A stretch of 64,000 nt of DNA. Origin: JAIBJN01 sp963784175 (GTDB lineage: Bacteria; Actinomycetota; Thermoleophilia; Gaiellales; Gaiellaceae). This document shows positions 42,131 to 50,528 of this stretch, in pieces. The stretch is from the NCBI GenBank assembly GCA_963784175.1, contig CAWAQJ010000017.1, positions 62,001 through 126,000 of the forward strand. Direction: 5' to 3'. The translations under genes were made by a program, and so were the position numbers. Every line of letters begins with the position of its first letter. Position 1 is the stretch's first letter. Below the pieces are notes generated by a model. The model made no database searches. It saw only the letters and a program-made list of their open reading frames with translations, and was not told the origin of the DNA.

Positions 42131-42292
42131 ATGAAGACGATCACGACAACCGCACCCGTTCGGAAAGCGGACCCGGCTCTCGACGCGGCGCTCAATCCGG
42201 TCGCGCTCGCTTCCGGGGAGATCGTCTCTTGGGCCGTCGCGTTCCCGAGGCCCGGGTCAACGACGAGCTTGCTCCTCGCCAAACCCTCGTAG
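42131..42292 (+). CDS. Possible 53-aa small protein
   Basis: An ATG at 42131 preceded by AAAGG (7 nt) opens 53 codons with mostly G/C third positions: MKTITTTAPVRKADPALDAA, later GEIVSWAVAFPRPGSTTSLL. No family recognised and no terminator of its own. It could equally be the leader region of the ANTAR gene that follows. Confidence 0.35.
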   Translation: MKTITTTAPVRKADPALDAALNPVALASGEIVSWAVAFPRPGSTTSLLLAKPS

Positions 42293-42349
42293 GGACGCTT
42301 CCACGCCCGTTCCGTGGCCGCCCGGACCGCGCTAAATTGGTTTCTGGAA

Positions 42350-42964
42350 ATGGCTGGGGACGAGATCCGGCACCTGCGCGTTCTGATTGCGAACGAGAGG
42401 CGCGATCGGCTCGCCCTGCTCGCCCAGGTCGTGGCCGGGCTCGGACATGAGGTGATCGCGCGAGAGATCGACGTCAAGGAGGTCGGCGCGGTCACCGCGC
42501 GGGAGCGGCCTGACGTCGCTCTCGTGGGACTCGGCCTGCACTCGGAGCACGCGCTCGAGCTGATCTCCGAGATCGTCCGCGAGGCTTCCTGCCCCGTGAT
42601 CGCGCTGCTCTCGGCCAAAGACCCCTCCTACGTGCACGAGGCCGCCAAGCGCGGCGTCTTCGCCTACATCGTGGACAGTGAGCCCGACGAGCTGCAGAGC
42701 GCGATCGACATCACGCTGCAGCGCTTCGGCGAGTACCACACTCTCCAGGGCGCGTTCGGGCGCCGGGCCACGATCGAACAGGCGAAGGGAATCCTGATGG
42801 AGCGGCACGCAATCGACGCTGGCCGAGCGTTCGAAATGCTGCGCGACCACTCTCAACACAACGGCCACAAGCTGGTCGACGTCGCCCAGGCGGTCGTCGA
42901 CAGCCATCTCCTGTTGCAGCCGTCCCTCAGACAGCCCGAAGCGCAGTCCGAGCGGCCGGCCTAG
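42350..42964 (+). CDS. ANTAR-domain protein with degenerate receiver
   Basis: A 204-residue regulator. The N-terminal half looks like a response-regulator receiver (LRVLIANERRDRLALLAQVV) but has Gly where the phospho-Asp should end strand 3 (DVALVGLGLH, Gly about residue 60), so it is probably not phosphorylated in the usual way. The C-terminal ANTAR domain is intact: RRATIEQAKGILMERHAID and HKLVDVAQAVVDSHLLL. ANTAR proteins bind paired RNA hairpins and prevent termination. ATG at 42350 is preferred to a GTG at 42314. Confidence 0.88.
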   Translation: MAGDEIRHLRVLIANERRDRLALLAQVVAGLGHEVIAREIDVKEVGAVTARERPDVALVGLGLHSEHALELISEIVREASCPVIALLSAKDPSYVHEAAKRGVFAYIVDSEPDELQSAIDITLQRFGEYHTLQGAFGRRATIEQAKGILMERHAIDAGRAFEMLRDHSQHNGHKLVDVAQAVVDSHLLLQPSLRQPEAQSERPA

Positions 42965-43159
42965 CTCAACAGCGTGGGACGCCCGAGTGGGGTACGCTTG
43001 TCGTCAACGCGCCTCATTCAGCGGCGCGGCGATTCATCGCGCGGGCCTTAACAATCGGCGCCGCGAACAGGGCCACCCTCAGCAAAGCGGGTTGGAGCAG
43101 TACCTGGCCGACCAAGACGTCTCGGTCGGCGACAAAGCTTCGAGCCGCGAGGGCTGCTG

Positions 43160-44228
43160 GTGGAGATTCGCGTTGGAGTCGCAGACATCACGGGCGCACG
43201 CTGGCTGCTGCATCGCCTCAGGCATCGCTGGAGGTTTCTCGGTGGGCTTGCGTTCTCTCTTTTCTCGCTGGGCGCATGCGTCCTCGTCGCTCGACACCTG
43301 AGCGGCGCGAGCTGGCCCCTGGAGGGCGGACATGTCCCCCTGGTCTTCCTCGCAGGAGGCTTGTACCTCGCCAGCTTCGGGTTCCGCGCCTTCGGCTGGC
43401 ACGAGCTCTTCCCCAGTCGACGAGCGTCCCGACCGCGCACGGTGTCTCGCATCCTGCGGAGCGGCGGCTGCGAGCGGAGTGGTTCTGCCCTTCCGGCTCG
43501 ACTACGTCGTGAAGATCTTCACCCTGCGCCGGCTCGGTGGGGTGACGGTTGGGCTCGAGACGATTGCCGTGTCGATCGTCACTCTCGGCATGATCGACGC
43601 AGTGACGATGCTCCCGCTGGCCATCACCGCCCTCGTGACGTCCGGCCCGTTGCTCCGCGGACCGCTCATAGTCGTCGTCCTGTTCTGCGTCGGCTGCCTC
43701 GGGATCATCGTGCTCGGACAGCGGGTGGCACGCCTCCCGCTCGTCGGACGCTGGGACCGTCTCCACAACGTCTACCGGCGGGTCGCTGACAGCACGCGGT
43801 TCTCGCGGGCGACGCTCGTCGCGGGCGTGCTGCTCCTGGGTTGCTGGACCTCGCGGGCCCTCGGCAGCACCTTCCTGCTCAGCGCCCTCGGTGTCCCGTT
43901 CTCGCCGACACTGGCGCTGGCCGTCATGTGTCTGAGCGCTGCGACGGCGATCCTGCCCATCACGGCCGGTGGAGCGGTCGCCGGCATGGGGACCACGGCC
44001 GGCGTGCTGTACGCGCTCGACGTCTCGAAGGGCGTTGCGGTCAACTTCGCCCTTGCTTCCGGCCTCCTGCTGACCGCCGCGGCGCTCGTCGCGGCCGCGC
44101 TCGGACTGGCTGGATCGCTTCTCCTCACGTTCCGCGCGCGCCGTGAATCTGGAACACCAGTGCTCCCTCACGCACTGCTGGAGACGACTCGCGCAGGGCA
44201 CGTCTCCGTGCCGAGGTCGACTGCCTGA
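43160..44228 (+). pseudogene. Flippase-like (UPF0104/LPG-synthase TM) protein, frameshifted
   Basis: Two overlapping frames each carry half of one membrane protein. The first (to about 43414) has helices FLGGLAFSLFSLGACVLVAR and VPLVFLAGGLYLASFGFRAF; the second (from about 43416) has CGAAAASGVVLPFRLDYVVK and six further helices to 44228. The switch from frame 2 to frame 3 falls near TTCCCCAGTCGAC (43409-43421), equal to one extra base beside a C4 run. It may be a true lesion or a sequencing error. Start uncertain (GTG 43160). Confidence 0.72.
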
Positions 44229-44298
44229 TCCTTGGCTGAGGGCCCGAGCCCGGTTCAGCGACCCGTTCTAGAGTTGCCGCAATCGAACAGGAGGCGCC

Positions 44299-44502
44299 AT
44301 GGCATTAGGGGACGAGATCGACAACGTCTTCCGGCGCGAGGTGAAGTCGCTGCCCGCCTACGAGAAGGCGCAGGCTGCGAGCGGTTCTGGAATCGCACCG
44401 CCGGTGGACGAGATGAATCAGCTGCTCATGGGTCTGGTCGTCGCGACGCAGCGTTCGTTTCATCTGCTCGCAGAACGCATCGAGGACATGGAGAAGGCGT
44501 AG
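44299..44502 (+). CDS. Small hypothetical protein, 67 aa
   Basis: Starts MALGDEIDNVFRREVKSLPA and has a helical C-terminus (LLMGLVVATQRSFHLLAERI). Excellent AGGAGG 5 nt before the ATG and a hairpin at the stop make it a convincing gene; no family recognised. It lies next to tRNA-Lys on the other strand. Confidence 0.7.
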   Translation: MALGDEIDNVFRREVKSLPAYEKAQAASGSGIAPPVDEMNQLLMGLVVATQRSFHLLAERIEDMEKA

Positions 44503-44530
44503 CCCCACGTTCGCCGCAGGCGGGGCTTTC
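44501..44530 (+). terminator. Terminator of the 67-aa gene
   Basis: AGCCCC (44501-44506, overlapping the stop) pairs with GGGGCT (44522-44527), followed by TTC. It may also help terminate tRNA-Lys transcription coming from the other side. Confidence 0.55.
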
Positions 44531-44535
44531 TGAGG

Positions 44536-44608
44536 TGGGCCGTGAAGGATTCGAACCTTCGACCTTGGGATTAAGAGTCCCCTGCTCTACCAACTGAGCT
44601 AACGGCCC
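44536..44608 (-). tRNA. tRNA-Lys (CUU)
   Basis: Full cloverleaf in 73 nt on the minus strand: acceptor GGGCCGT/ACGGCCC with discriminator A, D-arm GCTC-AGTTGGTA-GAGC, anticodon loop CTCTTAA (anticodon CTT), T-arm with GGTTCGAATCC. The anticodon stem has four good pairs plus a G-A at its top. CCA is not encoded. Confidence 0.95.
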
Positions 44609-44662
44609 GCGGCGGCTCAGTCTAGCGCCGTGAACAAGCCAGTCGCCCCGCAGCCATGCCCC

Positions 44663-44828
44663 GGTGCCAGGCACCTGGCCGTGTCCCCGACGGGCACGAC
44701 CGGGGTCAGACCCGTGACCTATCCCGGAGGACAGGCACCCCGCGGAGACAAGCGGCTTCGGGCAGAAGAACAGTCGTCAGGCCCAACTGACAGCACTGCC
44801 CTTGGCGGTCGTGGCCGGGGTCAGACCC
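44663..44828. repeat. REP-like cluster of short palindromes
   Basis: In 166 bp lie GGTGCC-A-GGCACC (44663-44675), GTGTCCC...GGGCAC (44681-44697), GGGTC-A-GACCC twice (44703-44713 and 44818-44828, both inside CCGGGGTCAGACCCG) and GTCAG...CTGAC (44776-44791). Palindromes of the GGGGTCAGACCCC kind flank REP-associated tyrosine transposases (RAYT) in many genomes. No RAYT gene is here, so this would be a non-autonomous copy. No plausible protein is encoded. Confidence 0.6.
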
Positions 44829-44847
44829 GGGGCGTGGCTGGAAAGGA

Positions 44848-44952
44848 CTAGGCGCGGCCGAGGCGGCGCTGGGCGTACCAGGCCAGCTTGCGGCTGTTGC
44901 CGAGGGGGCGGACGATGAGGCTGAGGCTGCCGATGAGGATCTTGGTGGTCAT
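44848..44952 (-). CDS. Possible 34-residue small protein
   Basis: MTTKILIGSLSLIVRPLGNS followed by RKLAWYAQRRLGRA: a hydrophobic first half and a basic second half, suggestive of a membrane-bound amphipathic peptide. All 34 codons end in G or C, which is strong for a real gene even in this genome. No Shine-Dalgarno is visible. It diverges from wecB across 26 bp and abuts the REP-like cluster. Confidence 0.45.
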   Translation of the reverse strand: MTTKILIGSLSLIVRPLGNSRKLAWYAQRRLGRA

Positions 44953-44978
44953 GGCGTTCGGCTACATTCGCCGGCGTC

Positions 44979-46049
44979 GTGCGAATCCTTTCCGTTGTCG
45001 GCAACCGGCCGCAGTTCGTAAAGTCCGCACCGCTCTCACTTGCCCTGCGTGAGCGCGGTGTAAACGAGGTCGTGCTGCACACGGGGCAGCACTACGACCC
45101 CGAGCTCTCGGCCGTCTTCTTCGACGAGCTCGAGCTGCCGCCGCCGGCCTACATGCTCGAGACGGGCTCGGGGACGCACGGCGAGCAGACCGGCAAGATG
45201 CTCCCGGGGATCGAGGCGGCCGTCGTCGAGGAGCAGCCCGACGCCGTGCTGGTCTACGGAGACACGAACTCCACGCTCGCGGGCGCTCTGGCAGCGGGAA
45301 AGCTGCTCGTGCCGGTCGCCCACGTCGAGGCAGGCCTGCGCTCCTTCGACCGCTCCATGCCGGAGGAGCTGAACCGGATGCTCGTCGACCGCCTCTCCAG
45401 CCTGCTCTTCGTCCCCACGGACGTCGCCGTCGCGAACCTCGCGGCCGAGGGGATCACCGAGGGCATCCACCAGGTCGGCGACGTCATGTACGACGCCAAC
45501 CTGCGGCTGGCCCCGCTTGCCCGCGAGCGCTCGAAATCACTCGAACGGGCAGGTGTGGAGCCGGGCGGCTACCTCGTCCTGACGCTGCACCGCGAGGCCA
45601 ACGTCCAGGCCGATCCGCTGGCGCGCATCGCCGGTGCGCTGGCGAAGCTCGACGAGCCGGTCGTCTTCCCGGCCCACCCGCGCACGACGGCCGCCCTCGA
45701 GACTGCCGGCATCGCCCTTCCGGACAATGTTCGCGTCCTCCCGCCCGTCGGGTACCTCGACTTCGCCGCGCTGGCCTCACAGGCACGGGTCGTCCTCACC
45801 GATTCCGGCGGCGTGCAGAAGGAGGCGTACTGGTACCGCGTGCCGTGCGTGACCCTGAGAACGACGACCGAGTGGGTGGAGACGCTCGAGACCGGCTGGA
45901 ACCGCCTGGTGGGAAGCGACGCGGAGCAGATCGTCGCGGCCACACGCAACGCGGCCCCGGGACCGGAGCATCCCGCGCTCTACGGAGACGGACGGGCGTC
46001 GGAGAGGATCGCTGACCTGCTTTGTACGATGAGTCGCGATGAGCGCTGA
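44979..46049 (+). CDS. wecB: UDP-N-acetylglucosamine 2-epimerase (non-hydrolysing)
   Basis: A 356-residue GT-B-fold enzyme that interconverts UDP-GlcNAc and UDP-ManNAc (or a 2,3-diacetamido uronic-acid form as in WbpI). Motifs: GNRPQFVKSAPLS, HTGQHYDPELSAVFF, VYGDTNSTLAGALAA, HVEAGLRSFDRSMPEELNR and DSGGVQKEAYW. GTG at 44979. First gene of a four-gene sugar-nucleotide operon whose members overlap by 11, 13 and 4 bp. Confidence 0.93.
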   Translation: MRILSVVGNRPQFVKSAPLSLALRERGVNEVVLHTGQHYDPELSAVFFDELELPPPAYMLETGSGTHGEQTGKMLPGIEAAVVEEQPDAVLVYGDTNSTLAGALAAGKLLVPVAHVEAGLRSFDRSMPEELNRMLVDRLSSLLFVPTDVAVANLAAEGITEGIHQVGDVMYDANLRLAPLARERSKSLERAGVEPGGYLVLTLHREANVQADPLARIAGALAKLDEPVVFPAHPRTTAALETAGIALPDNVRVLPPVGYLDFAALASQARVVLTDSGGVQKEAYWYRVPCVTLRTTTEWVETLETGWNRLVGSDAEQIVAATRNAAPGPEHPALYGDGRASERIADLLCTMSRDER

Positions 46050-47304
46050 GGTCGCAATCGTCGGCGCCGGCTATGTCGGCGTCCCGCTCGCGCAGGTCTT
46101 CGCCGAGGCCGGCGTCGGCGTGGTCCTCGTGGACGTCGACGCGGAGCGCATCGCCGCGCTCCAGCGAGGCGAGAGCTACATCGAGGACGTCCCGTCCGCG
46201 GAGCTCGCGCCGCTGATCGAGGCGGGCATGATCGCCGCAACGACCGACTACGACGCGCTGCGCGAGACGGACGCGATCCTCGTCGCGCTTCCCACACCGC
46301 TCTCCCCCAACCGGGAGCCCGACCTCTCCATCGTCCTCAGCGCCGCTGGGATGATCGCCGAGCGCCTGCGCAAGGGTCACCTCGTGGTGCTCGAGTCGAC
46401 GTCCTACCCGGGCACGACTCGCGAGGACGTGCTCCCGCTGCTCGCGGCTCCAGGCCTGGAGGTCGGCAAGGACTTCCACCTGGCCTTTTCGCCCGAGCGC
46501 GTCGACCCCGGCCGTACCGACTGGACGACGAAGACGACGCCCAAGATCGTCGGCGGGATCACGCAGGGCTGCACCGAGCGGGCCTGCGCCCTCTACGAGC
46601 GCGCACTCGACACCGTGCTCCCCGTCTCCTCGCCGGAGACCGCGGAGCTCACCAAGCTCCTGGAGAACATCTTCCGGTCCGTCAACATCGCACTCGTCAA
46701 CGAGCTCGCGCAGCTCTGCGACCGAATGCGCGTGGATGTCTGGGAGGTCGTCGAGGCGGCCGCGACCAAGCCCTTCGGGTTCATGAGCTTCAAGCCCGGC
46801 CCCGGCCTGGGCGGCCACTGCCTCCCGGTCGACCCGTTCTACCTCTCCTGGAAAGCGCGGGAGTTCGACTTCTACACCGAGTTCATCGAGCTGGCCGGGA
46901 AGGTCAACGAGAACATGCCGTACTTCTGCCTGGAGAAGATCACGCGGGCGCTCAACTCGCAGGAGCGCTCGGTCAACGGCAGCAAGGTGCACCTGGTCGG
47001 CGTCGCCTACAAGGCCGATGTCGGCGACCTGCGCGAGTCGCCGGCGCTCAAGCTGGTCGAGCTCCTGCGCGACGAGGGCGCGATCGTCTCCTACCACGAC
47101 CCGCACGTTCCGGAATTGCCCGAGCACGGGCTCGTCTCGCAGTCACTCGACGGCGCCATCGACTCGGCGGACTGCGTCGCCATCGTCACCGCACATTCCG
47201 GCATCAACTACGACGACCTGGCCGAGCGCGCATCGCTGGTCGTCGACTTCCGCAACGCCACGGGCACGAACGGGACGCAGAACGGACGCGTTTGGAAGCT
47301 CTAG
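46039..47304 (+). CDS. Nucleotide-sugar 6-dehydrogenase (WecC/WbpA/TuaD family)
   Basis: A 421-residue NAD-dependent enzyme oxidising C6 of a UDP-sugar to a uronic acid. NAD site VAIVGAGYVGVPLAQVFAEA; catalytic Cys in GPGLGGHCLPVDPFYLSW; substrate-binding LLENIFRSVNIALVNELAQL; C-terminal VAYKADVGDLRESPALKL. The GGHCLPVDP form points to UDP-N-acetylhexosamine dehydrogenases rather than UDP-glucose dehydrogenase. It overlaps wecB by 11 bp. Confidence 0.92.
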   Translation: MSAEVAIVGAGYVGVPLAQVFAEAGVGVVLVDVDAERIAALQRGESYIEDVPSAELAPLIEAGMIAATTDYDALRETDAILVALPTPLSPNREPDLSIVLSAAGMIAERLRKGHLVVLESTSYPGTTREDVLPLLAAPGLEVGKDFHLAFSPERVDPGRTDWTTKTTPKIVGGITQGCTERACALYERALDTVLPVSSPETAELTKLLENIFRSVNIALVNELAQLCDRMRVDVWEVVEAAATKPFGFMSFKPGPGLGGHCLPVDPFYLSWKAREFDFYTEFIELAGKVNENMPYFCLEKITRALNSQERSVNGSKVHLVGVAYKADVGDLRESPALKLVELLRDEGAIVSYHDPHVPELPEHGLVSQSLDGAIDSADCVAIVTAHSGINYDDLAERASLVVDFRNATGTNGTQNGRVWKL

Positions 47305-48284
47305 CGCCCCCGACCGTCGGGATCGCCGGTCTCGGCCCCTGGGGCTCGAACCTCGCCCGCAACTTCAACGAGCTGGCGCGACTCGCCTGGGCCTGTGACG
47401 CCGACGAGGCGAAGCTGGCGAGCGCAGCCGCCCGCTATCCCGCCGCCAGGCCGACGACCCGCTTCGAGGACCTGCTGGAGGACGAAAGCGTCGACGCCGT
47501 CGTCGTGGCCACGCCGGTCCCGACGCACGCAGAGCTGGCCCGGAAGGCGCTCGCCGCCGGCAAGCACGTCTTCGTCGAGAAGCCGATGGCGCTCGCCGCC
47601 GAAGACGCGGAGGAGCTCGTCGCGATCGCCGAGGAACGCGGCCTCGTGCTCATGCCGGGCCACCTGCTTCTCTACCACCCCGGCGTGGCGAAGCTGAAAG
47701 AGCTGGTCGACTCTGGCGAGCTCGGCGAGATCCTCTACGTCTACGGCAACCGCGTGAACCTGGGCACGATCCGGCGCGACGAGAACGCGCTCTGGAGCCT
47801 CGGCGTCCACGACCTCTCGGTCATCCTCCACCTCCTCGAGGAGGAGCCCACGGAGCTCTCCGCGCACGGCGAGTCCTTCCTCAAGCCCGAGGTCGAGGAC
47901 GTCGTGTTCTGCTATCTGCGCTTCCCGTCCGGAAAGACGGCGCACATGCACCTCTCCTGGCTCGACCCGCACAAGATGCGCCGCATGACCGTCGTGGGCA
48001 AGGACAAGATGGCCGTCTTCGACGACATGGAGCTCGACCGCAAGGTGACCGTCTACGACAGCGCGGCCGAGCCGTCGCTCCGCACGTTCGGCGAGTGGAG
48101 CACGAGAATCGGCGACATCTACAGCCCGCGCGTCCCGAACGCGGAGCCGCTTCGCCTCGAATGCGAGCACTTCCTCTCCCTGCTGCGCGGCGAGGGCGAC
48201 CCGCTCGCCGCAGCACGCGCCGGGCTGGCCGTCGTTCGCACGCTGGAGCAGCTCCAGGCCTCGCTCGAGCGCGAGCGAGTATGA
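47292..48284 (+). CDS. Gfo/Idh/MocA oxidoreductase, WbpB/WlbA-like
   Basis: A 330-residue NAD(P) sugar oxidoreductase: GIAGLGPWGSNLARNFNELA, VVVATPVPTHAELARKALAA, and the catalytic EKP in HVFVEKPMALAAEDAEEL; later GVHDLSVILHLLEEEP. With WecB, a uronate dehydrogenase and an acetyltransferase, the best guess is C3 oxidation of UDP-GlcNAc uronic acid in the route to UDP-2,3-diacetamido sugars. The aminotransferase expected for that route is absent. Confidence 0.88.
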   Translation: MEALAPPTVGIAGLGPWGSNLARNFNELARLAWACDADEAKLASAAARYPAARPTTRFEDLLEDESVDAVVVATPVPTHAELARKALAAGKHVFVEKPMALAAEDAEELVAIAEERGLVLMPGHLLLYHPGVAKLKELVDSGELGEILYVYGNRVNLGTIRRDENALWSLGVHDLSVILHLLEEEPTELSAHGESFLKPEVEDVVFCYLRFPSGKTAHMHLSWLDPHKMRRMTVVGKDKMAVFDDMELDRKVTVYDSAAEPSLRTFGEWSTRIGDIYSPRVPNAEPLRLECEHFLSLLRGEGDPLAAARAGLAVVRTLEQLQASLERERV

Positions 48285-48931
48285 AGGCGCGCGTTGCCGA
48301 GAGCGCGGTCGTCTATCCGGGGACCGTGCTCGGCGAGGACGTCGTGATCGGCGACAACGCCGTCGTCGGGAAGCACCCGTCGCTCGGCGCTCGCTCGACC
48401 GCGAAGGTCGAAGAGCTGCCACCGCTCGTGGTCGGGGACGGCGCGCGCATCCTGGCGTGCGCTGTGGTCTTCGCCGGCTCCCGCCTCGGAAGCGGCGTGA
48501 TCGTCGGCGACCAGGCCTGTGTGCGGGAACGTTGCGACCTCGGCGACGGAGTCGTCGTCGGCCGCGGATCGCTCGTCGAGAACGACACGACCGTCGGCGC
48601 GCGCACGCGCATCCAGGCGAACGCCTACGTCACCGCCTACTCCACGCTCGAGGAGGACGTCTTCATCGCTCCCGGCGTCGTCACGACCAACGACAACTTC
48701 ATGGGGCGCACCGAGGAGCGCCTCACGAGCATGAAAGGCCCTACGGTCCGCCGCGGCGCGCGCGTCGGAGGCGGCGCCGTGCTCCTGCCGGGAATCGAGA
48801 TCGGCGAGGAGGCCTTCGTGGGCGCGGGCGCCGTCGTCCTCGCGGACGTCCCGCCGCGCGCGGTGGTCGTCGGCAACCCGGCGCGCCAGATCCGTGAGGT
48901 GCCCGCCGGCGAGCTGCTCGCCGAGGGCTAG
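48281..48931 (+). CDS. Left-handed beta-helix N-acetyltransferase (WbpD/WlbB-like)
   Basis: A 216-residue hexapeptide-repeat protein: VYPGTVLGEDVVIGDNAVVG, then GSGVIVGDQACVRERCDLGD and the C-terminal GARVGGGAVLLPGIEIGEEA with PPRAVVVGNPARQI. TNDNFMGR with the conserved Asn region fits WbpD/WlbB transferases that acetylate a 3-amino sugar with acetyl-CoA. ATG at 48281 overlaps the previous stop (ATGA). Its TAG stop (48929-48931) overlaps the out-of-frame tail stop of the converging SpoIID gene. Confidence 0.9.
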   Translation: MKARVAESAVVYPGTVLGEDVVIGDNAVVGKHPSLGARSTAKVEELPPLVVGDGARILACAVVFAGSRLGSGVIVGDQACVRERCDLGDGVVVGRGSLVENDTTVGARTRIQANAYVTAYSTLEEDVFIAPGVVTTNDNFMGRTEERLTSMKGPTVRRGARVGGGAVLLPGIEIGEEAFVGAGAVVLADVPPRAVVVGNPARQIREVPAGELLAEG

Positions 48932-49027
48932 CCCGAGACGACGGTCAGGGTCGAGCTCGTGCCCGCGACTCCGCCGCCGGGCGCGGCGTAGAGGACGCGA
49001 TACACGCCGCTCAGCGACCGGCTCGTT

Positions 49028-50437
49028 TTACTCCTCCGAGAACGCCACCGCCGGGCGGACGTTGACACGCACCGCGGCGGTCGCTCCGGACGCGGACATC
49101 AGCCGGTAGAGGGTCGTGACAGCGGGATGCGCGCTGATGTTCACGTTTCCGGAGATCTCGCGCAGGGTCGTCCAGGCGCTTTCGTTCAGCCGCCTGCGCT
49201 GAAGGTGGACGCCGGACAGGTTCCTCGCGAGCGCGGGAAGCACCTTGGTCTGGCCCTTGTTGATCGTGCCGCCGCCGGTGATGCGCATGACGCCGATCGT
49301 GAACCACGTCGAGCGGAGCCCGAGGACGGACCGCATCGTCGCGCCCGAGATCGAGGTCGTGCCCGACGCCCCGGTCGCCGTCACGTTCGCGACGCGGAGC
49401 GACCCGTTGCGGGCGGCGACCGTCATGTCGGTGAGCCCGTTCGGCGCGCGCGAGCCGAGGATCGCCTTCGCGTGGGAGCCCGTCCAGACACAGTCCCGTC
49501 CCGGGGTCGGCGGGCAATCGACCTCGGAGTCCATCGGCCCCCAGACGTGGTGCGGCGAGATGTTGTCGAACGGGTCGTTGACGCTCGTGAGGTACGAGAT
49601 CGGGCTGCCGCCCCACTCGTGGTGCTTCGCCGCCGTCCGGCCGCCCGAGGTGGAGAAGAAGAACGTCGTCGCGACCGCGCCTCCCGAAGCGAGCACCTTC
49701 CCGGCCGTGGCGTCGACCGCGGCGTTGGAGGACGCAGCCTCACCGCTCTGGCCGCCGTAGACCTGGTCGCGCGTGTCGCGGCACATGACGCTCGTCGAGA
49801 ACCACGTGCAGTGCCCGCCCGCGGCCAGCGCGTACGAGCGCGCGGCCACCGCCTGCGCCTTCAGGGCCTCGGCGTGCCAGGAGCTCGGCATCTCGCGCGG
49901 GACGACGCCCTTCACGTAGTCGTTCAGGCCGAGCGTGTTCAGCGCCCACATGGTCGAGCCCGACCGGCGAATCGTGATCGACCCGCGGTACTTGGACCCC
50001 CCGATCTCGAGCGAGGCCGTTCCGCGGGTGAAGGTGGTGTTGTCCGCGACCGTGCGCGTCGTCGGGCCCTTGACGAGCTTGATCTTCCCGGCAGCACCCG
50101 CGCTGACGACCCACGTCCCGGCCGAGAAGGCGCCGCCGCCTCCGTTGAACGTGGCGTCGGAGCCGAGCTGGAGCGACCCGGAGCCGGCGACGAGCAGGAC
50201 ACGGATCGTGGCCGAGCGGTTCACCTGGGTGGTGCCCTTGTAGTAGTGCGCGAGGATCTCCGAATACGTCCGGCCGTTCTGGGCGAGCCCGAAGGCGCCG
50301 TACTGGGAGAGACCGATGCCGTGACCCCAGCCGCGGCCCTTGATCACGAACGTGACCGCAGGCTGCGCCGTCGCCGCGAGGACGAGCGCGACGAGAACGG
50401 CAATGCCGGACACGGTGAGACGAGAAACGAGCCGCAT
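49028..50437 (-). CDS. Exported SpoIID/LytB-domain protein
   Basis: A 469-residue secreted protein with signal peptide (VSGIAVLVALVLAATAQPAV). GRGWGHGIGLSQYGAFGLAQ and LNDYVKGVVPREMPSSWHAE, then AQAVAARSYALAAGG and FFFSTSGGRTAAKHHEWG, are the SpoIID/LytB marks; SpoIID itself is a peptidoglycan lytic transglycosylase, and this one likely acts on the wall, not in sporulation. After the TAA at 49028 a second frame keeps strong coding character (SGVYRVLYAAPGGGVAGTSS) to a stop at 48928, suggesting a frameshift that trims about 30 residues. Confidence 0.88.
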   Translation of the reverse strand: MRLVSRLTVSGIAVLVALVLAATAQPAVTFVIKGRGWGHGIGLSQYGAFGLAQNGRTYSEILAHYYKGTTQVNRSATIRVLLVAGSGSLQLGSDATFNGGGGAFSAGTWVVSAGAAGKIKLVKGPTTRTVADNTTFTRGTASLEIGGSKYRGSITIRRSGSTMWALNTLGLNDYVKGVVPREMPSSWHAEALKAQAVAARSYALAAGGHCTWFSTSVMCRDTRDQVYGGQSGEAASSNAAVDATAGKVLASGGAVATTFFFSTSGGRTAAKHHEWGGSPISYLTSVNDPFDNISPHHVWGPMDSEVDCPPTPGRDCVWTGSHAKAILGSRAPNGLTDMTVAARNGSLRVANVTATGASGTTSISGATMRSVLGLRSTWFTIGVMRITGGGTINKGQTKVLPALARNLSGVHLQRRRLNESAWTTLREISGNVNISAHPAVTTLYRLMSASGATAAVRVNVRPAVAFSEE

Positions 50438-50528
50438 AAGACCCCTATCGACAGTCAGGCTACGGTGAAGCAGTAAGGATTCCTTGAAGGGTGCCACGTT
50501 TGGACGCCCTCCGGGTTCGGTACAGCCT

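Noticed and set aside
44777..45082. Minus-strand 101-codon frame across the wecB start
   Set aside because: Covers the start of a clear epimerase gene and the palindrome cluster; composition is shadow-like. The 34-codon frame in another phase is favoured.
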